Below, one piece after another: positions 45,452-58,428 of a DNA stretch of 64,000 nt. The translations under genes were made by a program, and so were the position numbers. The notes beneath the pieces are model-generated. The model was not told the DNA's origin and ran no database searches. It saw only the letters and a list, made by a program, of their open reading frames with translations. Origin of the DNA: Biscogniauxia marginata (Eukaryota; Ascomycota; Sordariomycetes; Xylariales; Xylariaceae); assembly GCA_022695795.1 (NCBI GenBank), contig MU404059.1:496001-560000 (forward strand), in the 5' to 3' direction. Within the stretch, counting starts at the first letter, position 1. Each line of letters opens with the position of its first letter.

Positions 45452-47153
45452 ATGTCGAAACAAACCTCAATGCGGAGATATGGCAAGCAACTCAAGAAGC
45501 CTAAAGGCGACCGCTTGTTCGTCGAGCTCCCACAGACGCCAATACGGACCAAACCACCAGTGGCATCAGAAGATGTACCAGACGATATTGCAGTCGCAAA
45601 ACTGACTGCGAATTTGTCTACGATTAAAATACAAGATGAGAATTCCACACCGCCAAGGTCACCCAAAATTTCTGGCAGACGTACTCGGCAATCCGTTGCC
45701 TTAGATCTTCCAGAGGAGAAACCAGCCAAGCCCCAAACTCCTCGAGCACCCAGTCCTCCAAAATTGACAGCAGTACCTGTCACGCCAGAGGAGTCAACGT
45801 CGGAAGATTCGACATCAGAGGAGTCAACATTGAAGAATGGGCTACGGATATTATCATGGTCCGAGGTATGTCCTCCCGGCGATAACATCGTCAAGATTGC
45901 CGAGGCGTCGTACGCAGAGGTCTACCGAGTGACCAACGAACGGGGGACGAGCATCATTAAAGTCATCCGGATGGAATCCCCGATAAAAGCCCAAACGAAA
46001 GCCCAGCAAAAATCGGGACTCGTAGATGAGGAGCCGCACTCCGAAACGGACCTGATGGGCGAACTGAAGATCTCCGAATGGCTTGCCGACGTACCTGGTT
46101 TCGTGGTTTATAAGGAGCGGTATATCGTCCAGGGGAAGACGTGTCGCGAGCTACTTGAGACCCACCAGGCTTTCCACAAGAAACTGAAACGCCAGGACCC
46201 CGACCGACTGCAGTTCTATCCCTCGCCGAGCCGATACGTGGACGGTACGAGATTCTTAGTCGTTGAGCTGGGCGACGCCGGGACGGCACTTGAAGATTTT
46301 GACCTTGTGTCGGCCGATCAACTGTGGGATATTTTCTTCCACGTAGCAATTGCCCTGGCTCGTGCCGAAGCCAGGGTGGAGTTTGAGGTATACCACCTGG
46401 TCACCGTATTTAGTATAAACAGCAGCTCACTATTTGCAGCATCGAGATCTCCACGAGGGAAACCTCTGCATACGCAGCGTGGGGGAACCGGTTCTCAAGG
46501 AGGACCGAGACCATTCGAGCCACTTTGGCTGGTCCGGTCTCGAGATCACTATATTAGATTACGGACTCTCTCGAGCCCGCGCCGACTACGAACGCGAAGA
46601 CGCCGAGCCGATCGCCTACGACCTGGAACGAGACTTGAGTATCTTCACCAGCGAGCACGCCCGGCAATGCAAAGTTTACAGGCAGATGAGATCCTTCCTG
46701 TTGCGGGGCGATCGAGTCTGCCTACCGCCGAAGAGCCACAAGAAAGCGTATCAAGCGGGTATCGACGGGCCCATCTCGTGGGCCCAGTATGAGCCGTACA
46801 CCAACGTGCTCTGGCTGGCTTACATCTACGAGTGGATGACCGGCAACTTCCGGGGCCCCAGAAAGGAGTTGAATGCCTTCAAGCGGTTAACCAAGGAGTT
46901 TTGGGGATACCTCAACCCCGAAGCTGACGTCAGCCTCCCCGGATTCGACAGTGCCAGCGACATAGTGAGATACGCAGTCGAATCGGGTTGGATAGATGAG
47001 GCACAGCTTATGGGAGGAAGAGACGAGATCGAGAAGTCGATACTGTCAATTTTAACGATAGATGACGATATAGGTCACGATGCTGACGGGAGGAGCCTCG
47101 CGGAACTGTCCATGCGAAGGTCCCCGCGGAAACATCGACCGAGTGCCTTATAG
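45452..47153 (+). CDS. Haspin-like protein kinase (histone H3 Thr3 kinase family)
   Basis: Exons 45452-46387 and 46440-47153, joined through GTATAC...GCAG, giving 549 residues. The N-terminus has the basic RRYGKQ motif seen in fungal haspins, then a disordered S/T/P-rich region to about residue 135. The kinase part shows IAEASYAEVYRV as a degenerate glycine loop, K170 in IIKVIRM, HRDLHEGNL with D315, and ILDYGLSRA with D352, haspins having DYx where other kinases have DFG. The intron lies exactly before HRD. Haspin phosphorylates H3 Thr3 at centromeres during mitosis and recruits the Aurora B complex. The overall features support a functional kinase. Confidence 0.9.
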
Positions 47154-47957
47154 CAGAAGGTGTACAATTTATAATCTTGGGAGCGGGTGGACGGGTCAGG
47201 TGCATTGCGTGTGTAAACGGAGTTAGGACTAGCATATCCTTTTCACTTGAAAACAAATATATATATGATATTCAAAGTTGTGGTACTCTAGCGAAACTCA
47301 CACTCAAGACTCTTGTATATTCTACGGATGTTCTTATTACAGTCATACATACATGTCTTGCATATATACTAATCTAACACTCGTAGTTCGAGATGAGGAC
47401 ATTGGAAGACGCGTCACGCAACCACTGTATAGCATTAGCTTGGTTTAACAGGTATAGCCAAGATCCGGAAACTGGTGCCAAGATCTTGATGACGGAGCGG
47501 CGTAGGTGTATCGGTCACAGGCAATTGGATGAGAATACCTCAGGATTAGTCACATCCAATCCAGACGCACTCTTCTCTCCAACAGCATCTAAGATCACAC
47601 CGGTTCTTACCTCATCTACGCCGTCATCAGCTCCGGAGCTACCCCAGTGACGGACCCCCTGAGGACATAGCCGCAGGTCTCCCCCTATACAAATGAGACG
47701 CCCCTTCAAATCTAAAGGCGCTCACCTGAGCTTCGTCGGCGAGGGTTAGTCGGATAATAAGCTACCCGATGTCCCGCATAGTCGGGAGCTCGATCGTCTC
47801 ACACCGGTCGCTAACGAGACATATAGATGGCAGGGCGTGTCTTAGTTAAGCCCCTTGGCGCCCTCTCTAGCTCCTCGCAGGTCACGCGGGATGTATAGCT
47901 TCAGCCGGCGATGGCCGTGGATATAGTCGCGGAGCCGCCCAAGCCCATGAGGTCAAG

Positions 47958-47979
47958 CTGATGTGATTGATCACATCAG
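47958..47979. repeat. Perfect inverted repeat, 10-bp arms, 2-bp spacer
   Basis: Arms CTGATGTGAT and ATCACATCAG around TG. It could be a dimeric transcription factor site or a cruciform; no gene is close enough to assign it. Confidence 0.6.
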
Positions 47980-50257
47980 GAAAACTTAGCCGTCCGAAGC
48001 CATTCGCTGAACCGCCCGCGAAGACCTTTCCCCTTTCAACCAGTTTTTCTTTTTCTTTCACTAATACCACAGTAGTGTAGCGAAACTATCCTTAAGCTGA
48101 GACAGATCAGGTTTCCAGGATTGATAACCCCCGATTCAGAGTCAAGTCCACCGAGCCTTCATTCAGGATATGCGATTAGTTCCGAATCCCGTGAACCTTG
48201 CCCTTATAAATCCGTGATGGATGAAGGCAGTCAGTTTGTCTAAAAACATCTCTCTAGGTATACGAGAGCCCAAGTGCTGACAAACAATATCTGACCTATC
48301 AGAGCCAGCTTATTCTCTCTTACCTATAATCGGTACATCGTCATGCAGTTAAGATTTAGTTGCAGTTTAATTAAACCCCGATTCCTTGATTTCATGTTCG
48401 TAATAGAATGAAATAGCCCTTGGGCTTCTATAATCCTTCTCACAACCTTCCTGTTGTCTACATACGGCCGTAGACCTCGTTTGTTAAGATGCGATAGGTG
48501 CATCGAATCCACCGTCTTGCAGGGCAAGGGCAGGGCAGGGCAGGGCATGACATAGAATGTATATGTACGGAGTACATATGTACACATAAGATTTAAGCGC
48601 CGCAAGGCCTTGTGTGGATAGATAGATCATATGGATTCAAGCTCGAGTTTCCCCTATTCCCCGTCGGCACACCTTTAATTCTCCGTGCTAAGTTAATATA
48701 CGTTATTGCTGGGACGGCCCGGTCTATCATGCCTATTTATTAACAAACCCCAACTGTTTCCTACCGAGTGGTAACTACGTATTACAACTTTATTTTGAGT
48801 GATTTCTAAGCCTGACAAAATAGCTGTCTTTAATCTGCTGAGTTCGGGAGTGGCTCGACTGGCTAATTGAATATAGTTTACGTAAGTAAGGTGAGTTTCG
48901 TTGCATCTTCAGTGTTCAGCGACAGAGCGAGTACTAAGACTCTTGGATTATGGCGTGCGACCGAAAAGTACCAAAAAGATGATATCTTATTCGCTGTTGC
49001 AGGCAAACAACGCCGGGTTATTTAAGGACCAGCCAAGCAAGCTGCCGGGAATATCATTGGCAGACCAAACCCAGAACCTCATGACCATCCGCACTAACAG
49101 TTATTCCAATGGTCATATCCACGGCCTACCAAGCCAAAACTACAAAGATATTCCCAGTTGAGAACTCCCAGCCATTCTCCACCGGTCTTGGAAGCAGCAA
49201 TAACAAAACCCCAAAATCAAGCATCTGCATAATGACTTTTCTATGCCCACGTTTCATCGACAAGGACGCAAGCGAGCAATCTAATTCCCGCTCGCCTCAT
49301 ATCATTCCACCAATATCCTGAGCGGTGGCGGAAAAGCACGTGCAAGTCATTGCCTCACCAGGCTCCGGAGCGGTGGGGGCCCTCACCCAAGGACCTGCCT
49401 GGGATCGCCGGGCAGGTCCAGAGAATAAGAGAGAAGAGAGGGCGCCGAGGTTTGGAGGTCCCCTTCTAATCTATGCAGATGCCGAAATTTGATGGTGCAG
49501 GGGTACATGCTGTGATCGCAAACGACGGTAACAAACTCGGACGAGGAATCCAATCTACGGAGTGCTCGGTATAACAGCGGGAGACACCAGACTGGCAACA
49601 TCTTCCGTCGACGACTAGGTACTCCATATGGACGGCTCAGGGACGATCTTATGACATTTACAGCAGGTTGTGCTACCGACTTCCCGTAAGTAGGGCAGCC
49701 ACTGTGTGTTTTGATGCCGCCGTGCATGTTTCCTTTCTTTTTCTTCTTTTTCTTTTCGTCTGCCTTTCTTTTCTTGACTAGGTGACGTCGGTTACGATAC
49801 CACCAAAGCACGCAGATTTCTGTACTGCTGCGGTGCCGCCCACCGCATGAATATGAACAGGCGAACAGCTTGGAATGCAACCCTAACAATTATCGACCCT
49901 TGCCCTTCAACTCGATTTTGCATCATGATTCGGTCGAGATCGGACGACCACGGCTTGGCCTTTGATCTTTTTTTAGTCCTCAAATATGAAGTAACTCAGT
50001 TGGTAGTCAAGATGCAAGCCTACAAATACAGAACGAGGGTCCCTTCGTACCCAACACCCCTTGCCATCACGACATCTTAGTCACAGTACTGCTACCAACA
50101 GAGCTTCGTCAACTTAACTCCGAGCAGCTCGGCTTGCAAGCTGCAGGTCCAATCCGGACAGGAGCAGCTTTATTGCACTTATTTCAACTGCAAAAGCAAA
50201 AAAGAAACCGCCAATGGCTAGATAAATAATTATCAACCAAATAATCTCTAGCAATGA

Positions 50258-50278
50258 CGTGCGGACGAGGTCCGCACG
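50258..50278. repeat. Perfect inverted repeat, 9-bp arms, 3-bp spacer
   Basis: Arms CGTGCGGAC and GTCCGCACG around GAG. It contains a CGG-N7-CCG arrangement, the type of site bound by fungal Zn2Cys6 factors, about 1 kb upstream of the catalase gene. Confidence 0.6.
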
Positions 50279-51316
50279 ACGAGCACTGCTCACATACCCA
50301 CTCGTCTTGGCTCTCGGTGGGGTCCATTGCTACCCTCGCGCAGATCTCTTTTGGCGATCCAGGGCGCGGTCAGGGATTGAGAGAAGAGCCTAGTTTGGCA
50401 TATCTCCGGCGCTTTTGGACGACAATCTCGGAATAACGCGTTGGGTGCCGGCGGTGATGTTGCTGACGACCCATGGCTGTAATAGGCATACAAGGTTGAA
50501 TCTACACATAAGGAAGGCGTACATTGTGTTATAGGTATAACCACGCTGATAACTGGCATGTAGCATTGGCCGCTCGGGATATCACACACCTATACATACA
50601 CATACCATGGCCCGGGGAGCTCTGCCAAGTGGTAGCTACCCTGCGCTATGCAGGAGATACATATCACCATCAACTTGGTACCTTTTCCATTTTCTTCATG
50701 TTACTCTCATATCCGTCTGTTGCAAGCGCCCGTTACTTTGTGATTTCCACCCTTCCGGCTCTATCAGCCCACCAGAGCCCTAATGCGGAACAACCACGTT
50801 TAGCTCGTAGCGTGAACCCCTCTGGCGTATAGCCCTATTGTGCAGCTATCACATCTAACAATAGACCTCACATGTTTATTCGGTCGAGTTAACCACATTC
50901 GAATTTTACTTATGTTTACCTAAATTCTTACTGGTCTGCTTGCTTCGACTAGGGCACGTCTTTTCGATGGAGCTCAGCTTGGCGTGCAGGTCTAACGGAA
51001 GTCACATTGGCACGATGGGGCCATGTTGGCCTTGGGTGGGACATCAGCGTTGTAAGACAGTACCGTTGGTGCCACTTTTGTTATGTCTATGAGCCTCAAG
51101 CGTAGCAAGAGTCAGTCATCAAGGGATCAAGGGATCGCCTAACTGGTAAGCTTGTACCTGCTGGACCTGATCTACATTTTCTTCTATAAACATGGCGTCA
51201 CTCCCTTCCCAGCTCATCCCTTTCTTCTCTCCGGTCCCCTACTCCATGTTTCTCCTCACTCCCCTCCATAGGAATTCTCTCAAGGAGCTCGAACCTATTT
51301 ATACAAGGAAGACATC

Positions 51317-53952
51317 ATGAGTCGCTTACTCACGTCCGCCGCGCTATTCGGGCTCTTGGGCCTGGCTTCGGCTGTTGGCTGCCCCTTTGCTGACGCTGGT
51401 GGTCTATACGCCCGTGCTGACGAGCCTACTGGTGGCAGCACGGCTGCTATACAAGATGCTCTGATTGACGACAGCACTGGCTTTATGAGCAGTGATGTCG
51501 GTGGGCCGTTTGAGGAGCAAGATAGCCTGCGGGCTGGTGAGAGAGGGCCTTCATTGCTCGAGGACTTCATCTTCCGGCAGAAGATTACCCACTTCGATCA
51601 TGAAAGGGTAAGCAATTCTCCCCCTTCCCCTTTTTAAGTTTACATATCGAGTCTACTGTTATTATATATATGAGATTGGACTTCGGACGACGTAAATAAG
51701 ACAATACTAAAACCTGATTAGGTCCCTGAACGTGCTGTTCACGCTCGAGGCGCTGGAGCGCACGGCACTTTCACAAGTTATGCTGACTGGAGCAATATCA
51801 CAGCTGCTTCCTTCTTAAATAGTGCCGGCAAGGAGACGCCGGTTTTCGTTCGGTTCTCCACTGTGGCCGGTTCCCGCGGAAGTGCTGACACTGCCCGTGA
51901 TGTCCACGGCTTTGCCACGAGATTGTAAGACCATCCTCGCTCTTATTGCCGGCATTACTAATGCAGTTTTAGTTATACTGATGAGGGCAATTTCGGTATT
52001 ACACAACGCCCGTCCTTCTTATAAACAAGACTCTATACTAACACTTATTCAAGATATCGTCGGTAACAACATCCCGGTGTTCTTCATCCAAGATGCCATT
52101 CGCTTCCCTGACCTCATCCACTCGGTGAAGCCAAGCCCTGACAGTGAGATTCCTCAAGCAGCCACTGCACATGACTCTGCGTGGGACTTCTTCTCTCAGC
52201 AAGCTAGTACGCTACACACCCTCTTCTGGGCTATGGCGGGATTTGGCATTCCTCGAAGCTATCGTCACATGGTAAGAATCATAGAGATGATGTGCCCGAA
52301 TATGTAACGCTGACATTTAACTAGGATGGTTTTGGTGTCCACACATTCCGATTGGTCACTGACGATGGGAAGTCGAAGTTTGTCAAGTGGCACTTCAAGA
52401 CGAAGCAAGGCAGAGCCAGCCTGTACTGGGAGGAAGCTCAAACCCTCGCCGGCAAGAACGCAGATTTTCACCGGCAAGATCTCTTTGACGCCATTGCGTC
52501 TGGCAATGGACCTGAGTGGGAACTTGCTGTTCAGATTGTTGAGGAGTCTGATGCTCTTGCGTTTGGCTTCGACCTCCTAGATCCAACCAAGATCATTCCC
52601 GAGGAATATGCACCGCTACAAAAACTGGGCGTCCTGAAGCTTCACACGAACCCAACCAATTACTTTGCCGAAACGGAACAGATCATGGTAAGCTGACTAC
52701 TTATACGTTCGTGACAGGTTATTAGTAGATGTCATGCACGTCTTACCCAGTAACAATGCTAACACATCCTGTAGTTTCAACCTGGGCACATCGTGCGAGG
52801 AATTGATTTCACTGAGGACCCATTGCTGCAAGGTCGCATCTTCTCATATCTCGACACGCAGCTGAACCGAAATGGTGGCCCCAACTTTGAACAGCTCCCA
52901 ATTAACCGGCCTGTCTCTCCCATTCACAACAATAACCGCGATGGTGCTGGCCAAATATTCATCCACAAGAATACTGCTGCCTGTAAGTTTCCCAGTAGCA
53001 AATCTGACTTCAGCTTGTAGCGCAAAAAAAGAGAACCTTAGACTAATAAAATATATTAGATACTCCGAACACTCTGAATAATGGCTACCCGCAACAAGCA
53101 AACCAGGAGCAAGGACGCGGGTTCTTCAGCGCCCCTAGCCGTCGCGTCACCGGAGGCCTAGTCCGAGAGCTCCCACCGTCCTTCGACGACCACTGGTCGC
53201 AGGTCCGGCTGTTCTACAACTCCCTGGAGCCAGTTGAGCAGCAGTTCCTCATCAACGCCATCCGCTTCGAGACGGGCCTCCTGACCTCAACACCGGTCAA
53301 GGAGAACGTGCTCACCCAGCTCAACCGTATCTCCCACGATATCGCCGTGCGCGTGGCCGGCGCCCTCGGCCTGGAGGCCCCGGAGCCCGACGACACGTAC
53401 TACCACGACAACACAACGATCGGCATCTCGATCACGAGGGACAAGCTGCCGACGGTAGCGACGCTCAAAGTGGGCATCCTCGCGAGCGTGGGCCAAGGCG
53501 GCAGCAACAGCAGCACGGGGGCGTCGGCGCTCGACCAGGCCGCCTCGCTCAAGGAACGCCTCGAGGCCGAGGGCCTGCTCGCGACCGTCGTGGCCGAGAG
53601 CCTCGCCCCGGGCGTCGACAAGACGTACACGTCGGCGGACGCGACCGACTTCGACGCCGTGGTGGTGACGTCGGCGGCGGACGAGGCGGGACTCTTCGGC
53701 TTCGCGTCCGCGTCCGCGCTGTACCCGCCGCTGCGCCCGCTGCAGATCGCCAACGCCGCCTTCCTCTTCGGCAAGCCCGTCGGCTACCTCGGCGCCGGCG
53801 AGCCGAGCGAGCTGCTCGTGGCCGCGGGCCTCGACGCGCACGACCCCGCCGGCGGCGTCTACGTCGGCGCCGGCGCGGACGAGCTCGTCGCCGGCATCAA
53901 GGACGGGCTCGCCACGTTCAAGTTCACCGAGCGGTATACCCTGGACTCGTAA
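51317..53952 (+). CDS. Large-subunit secreted catalase (CatB/Cat-3 type)
   Basis: Seven exons: 51317-51607, 51722-51924, 51973-51995, 52054-52271, 52325-52687, 52775-52982 and 53060-53952, giving 732 residues. A signal peptide covers about residues 1-19. Active-site features: RAVHARG with the distal histidine H104, [12 protein letters not shown] with the distal asparagine, and [12 protein letters not shown] with Y391 as the haem ligand. The C-terminal 150 residues form the flavodoxin/DJ-1-like domain that marks large-subunit catalases (KVGILASVG... and [16 protein letters not shown]). It breaks down hydrogen peroxide, probably in the cell wall or outside the cell. Exon 3 is only 23 nt. The last exon is markedly more GC-rich in its third positions than the earlier exons. 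Confidence 0.96.
51973..51995 (+). other. 23-nt microexon of the catalase gene
   Basis: Codes YTDEGNF plus split codons at both ends, the conserved FYTDEGNFDIVGNN segment of catalases, so it must be included in the mRNA. Confidence 0.85.
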
Positions 53953-56900
53953 AAAATTTTTTTGCGTGTCTGTCTGTCTGTCTATGGGTGTGTGCGTGTG
54001 TGTGTAAAAAAATGATAATTATAATGTCACCAATAATATCATGAAGAAGAAAAAAGGCATGAAGATTGTATGAGGAGACGATTCATGTAATGGTGTGCCC
54101 CCTTTTTTTTCTTCACGAAGTACGCACCCAATTGACGGGCTTTTGTGTGTTTTCAGTTCTCGATACATATTATACATAGAAGGTGCCACGGGTAATATAT
54201 CAAAAAATATATATCCTGCAAGACGTAAATCTTGATTACTTATATCTCGTGATAGAGGCAATCCTCCTCCTTGAAAGCTAGCGAGTCACTAGTAAGTCGA
54301 GTTTTGTGGTATCTTGTAGGGTGAGAGGGTGTAGTATGAGACCTGAGTTCTTGGTCGTGTCTCCTGCCGGTAGAATGGCAGTAAACTTCGCCATCTCGGT
54401 GATTTTATTATCATGCTTTTAGTGACCGAGACGTTTACCTACTTATGTACCAGTGCTCTATAGAATTTCATAAGAATCTCCTTCTCGTAGATGAGCATAA
54501 TCAAAACTTGAACGCCCTAGTCGTTTTCTACTAGTTTTGCAAACGCTCGTATTTTGTCCTTAAGGATGGAATAATAAGGAGGCGCACATCCTTCTATCCA
54601 AGGTGGATGTGCTTCTTTGAATGGCATTGATTGAGCGATTTCCCGTGTTTATACAATATAGCCTAGTCACAGTAATGTCCGGATAACAAAAACGACCTGA
54701 TATTCTAATTTTAGGCATAGGACCTCAAGACGTTGTTACTATGCGTTGTATGATATGTATGCATGTATCTCCACAATGTCTCTATTTCAAACTCTCAAGT
54801 TAAAGTAAAACATAGCACGGATTGCGTAGCCACTCTCATACATATGAGTTATGGATACGCAGGATGTACTCCGTAAGGGGCCGGAACCGGAACTTGCATA
54901 GAACCATGTCCCTGCTCCAAGTCGGACAAACCGAGTCGCTTACCTGAGTATACGTAAACTCATGCGCAACTGATACAGCGAGACAAAAAAAAAACTATGG
55001 GGTATGTCAAATTAGATGGTATCGGAATTTATTGCCCGTTATATTGCCCGTTATATTGCCCGTTATATTGACGACAACACTGTAATGCCAACACATTCCG
55101 TCTAGAGGATGTTGAGAATGAAGCTACCAGTTCGCATATATGGGGCTGGAAATAATGTACTTGATGATAAGGCTAAGTGAGAAAAGGCGAAGAACGTTAT
55201 AAGAAAGCTTGAGTTTACATATAACCCTTTTTTAATGTGGGACTTTCTGATTTAATGAACTATTTACTCGGTAGTCGTTGCTTGGGACGGTATACCTACT
55301 ACCTCCTATAACACAACAAAGATATTAGGATTGACATTCTCGTCGCAGTCGAACCCCGCGGCAAAGACACCTGCCCTTTCACTTTCTTTATAAGGTTTGC
55401 GATAATGACATGCTTACTCCGTCCTGACAGTGTATGTTGTAAAAATAGATAAAACAGATGCCCTCAAATCGCCGTGAAGAGTTGATAGCTTAATAGCTCA
55501 ACGCATCAGGTAATTATATATGAAAGGTAACTAGTTATAGCTATTTTACTACATTTTCCAAGAAGCCATAAAGTAGATCACGGTCTGGATGTTAATAAAA
55601 TGAATTCCATCTCTAATAGGTATGAATACTTTGCGATGCCAGCTATAATCAACGTTTACCTCATCGAAATCCAGGCTACTTGGTCTCGTGGTGGAATTTC
55701 CTGTGTTTATTTAAACCTGGAAACATAGATATCATTGAAAAGAATCGACATTAGCTTAACCTACCACAGCCGTCCATGAAAGACAACATAGGACTCACGC
55801 CCAACATCATTAGATACGCTGAGGACTGTGACTTGATTTATTAAGTATATACCTATATATATTGAAATTTATGAAGAAAAAGCGAAAACTAACTACCGCA
55901 TGATATTTCATGCATTTTGAACCCTGGCAGCTTGTTGTTCATCAGTTGTAAGTTCTTGTTATCGTTCGTTGGTATATAATTCCTCTATAGGTCAGGGGCT
56001 AACCACGATCGTCCAATTTTCCCCAACACGACCCAACCACTAACTGCCAAGGATAACTACTCGATCCCAGAGAAAAGGACTCATAAATAGACCCGGCGTA
56101 ATGTTTATTCCTTCGTATCTGCAGCTTGCTGCGAGGTTGTGCGTCTTGAGTCTTGAGAGCTAGCTCGAAAATCCCCCCTGGACCCGGCCGGACCCACCCA
56201 CCTACCGGCAGGACTCACGACCGGGGAACCCAAGGCCGCAGAAACACATGACATCTAGCTCATGCCAGTTTCTTCCTTAGACTTCGAAAAACTATGCACG
56301 ACATACCTGACTCGCATGAGTGAGGCCATCACGTGAGTACCGCCCTTCCCGGTCCAGCCCCCCGGTCTGGTGGTCGCAGAACGGGCCGCAGGACATATAC
56401 CCAAGACATTTCGGCAGGAAAAGGGGGGCGGGTGGGGTGGGTAACTTGCCTGTACGTTGGGCAGCCGCACTGAGCTGCCGCTTTGGGCTAGGGAGGACGC
56501 GTAGGGAGGGAAGAGAGAGAATATTCTTCATCATTCCGTGGTTTGAGAACATGGGGGGCTCAAGTTAGGCAGCTAGATGAGCAAGCTTATGATATCTGAG
56601 GACGAGTACGTGGGAAGGCCCGGGCCGCCGCTAGTCTGTAGACTAACCTAGTGAAATAAGGAAGACTAATAGGGATATAAGCCCATAGTAGCTGTACTAT
56701 AGCCTCTTATATATTGCTTCAGGGATAGTGTACTAACTGCATATTTCATGCATATTAGGGCTTCCGAGATACAGTAGCAGGCCATCTAGTGTCGAATCAA
56801 GTTGATTCCGGCGAGACAAGGCTTCTCTATAGGCCGGCCTAGTTCATGTAAAGAGCTTAATAAGCCCCTCTCACTTTTCTTTGCTTCCAAGTCCCCCGGA

Positions 56901-58428
56901 ACCTAGCATTCTATGTGCTGGCTTCTAAGACGTTTGTCTAGTCTAGATCTATCGTGATTTCTTACCGACCTGTCTGTCTTTTTGACAGGTAACTACTGCT
57001 AAATATTCCACTTAAAAGGATGTCTCTAGAGACGTTAAAGAAACCTCCTGGGATCAGCTTCATGCTAAATGAAATTTTGGTGTTTCCAACTGTAGCAATA
57101 AATCTGGCCGACGAGAACCGATTAGGTCCTGCTAGCTAGGTTAAGAGTCCTCAGATCAGGTTTAATAAGTTCTCGTTAGACGCACCTCCGATAGGAAAGG
57201 GAAGCTAGTTTCGAGCAATACCCAGGCTATAACGCTTCGAAAGCCTCGAAACCTAAGAGTCATGTTCCCTCAGAACTTATTTACACACACAACTGATTTA
57301 TATGTACGTCCCTGCCTGTCCGCAGTACCTAAGTAGGACCATAAGTACACAAAGCATTTAAGAACGAGAAGACCCTTTTCGACGGCCCATCCACGTCATG
57401 CCGGGAGAGCTATTTCCCACCACCACTCGAGCAGAACACCCGTACCTCCGAGCACGCACCCGTCAACAAAAAGAATAAAAAGAAAAAGGAAAAAAAATAA
57501 TAACCTCCAAAGACCCTCGACGCCTACTTTGCAGCTCCGCACAGTTTCGCGCATGAATTCCAAAGGCAAAGAACGGACTCATCATACTCCTATGAGGCCT
57601 TAGACGTCAATAAACACTACGCTGTACATGAGATATCAGGTAACTGATAGGATATAGATATCATCTGCTCACAGGATCAAGTAATTACGTGTAAGCTCCC
57701 GCAAAAGATCCTCGGACCAACCTGAAGGAGAGTACTATCAAAACAGAATCGCTGGGAAGGGAACAGCATAGTACAAGTTGTATGAAAAATAAAAATAACC
57801 TGATAAAAGGCTAAAAGAAAGCGAACTGGCCCAGCAACCAACCCCCCCTTTTCCTACCTTACACTAGACCGACGCTCAGCAGTTGCCCGCTTTAGTGACT
57901 TGTCCCTTTTCTTCGAAAAAGGGGAGAGGAAGGTGGGTTCCCAGCATACAGTCTACGCCGAACTGAGGAAGACTAACAAGGTATGCTTCGATATCTTCTA
58001 TCTCCTAACGGATGAATCTCGAATATTCTCGTAGATAAACAAACAAAGAAAGGGGAGAAAAAAAGGACAAGGGGTGCTTAATCAATCACGTATCATGACT
58101 CCGTATATTAATCATACATGTAGACAGCAACTAGTATCCCTAGAACCATCGACTGACTTGAAGGGGAGGGGGCACATTGAGATTCCGGGGGGTTTCTTTT
58201 TCTATTTATTTACCCTTATTACGTACGTACACATATATCAATGACACCTAGGCTAAGTTTTTCTTAAAGTCCCATCTCGCCACCCTCCCTGGGCAAACAC
58301 ATACAACGGTTGAGCCGACGCCCCTTTGAATGCAATCAACGTCATTTAGAAATTCCCGCTCTCTGGAGCGTACGAGAAAACCGGTCGGGGTCGGGTTGGG
58401 GGAGGAAGTAGGCGGAGGGGCGCATCTA
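53953..58428. other. Gene-poor stretch of about 4.5 kb between convergent genes
   Basis: No supported gene. It includes a 12-bp unit repeated three times at 55031-55066, an imperfect hairpin CCTGTC...GACAGG near 56970-56990, and a part around 56630-57250 rich in CTAG and TA that could be an old, lightly decayed repeat. Confidence 0.4.
55031..55066. repeat. Three tandem copies of ATTGCCCGTTAT
   Basis: Exact 12-bp repeats followed by a fourth partial copy (ATTG). No function is suggested. Confidence 0.9.

Larger units (their letters stand above)
47154..51316. other. Gene-poor stretch of about 4.2 kb
   Basis: No supported gene. Two near-perfect short palindromes stand out, at 47958-47979 and 50258-50278. 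A poly-pyrimidine run lies at 49730-49760. A TATAAA at 51185-51190 lies about 130 bp before the catalase start and may be its core promoter. Confidence 0.4.

Noticed and set aside
49383..49889. Minus-strand open frame of 168 codons
   Set aside because: It includes a poly-lysine run from a T/C-rich tract and has no domain, no splice context and no codon bias.
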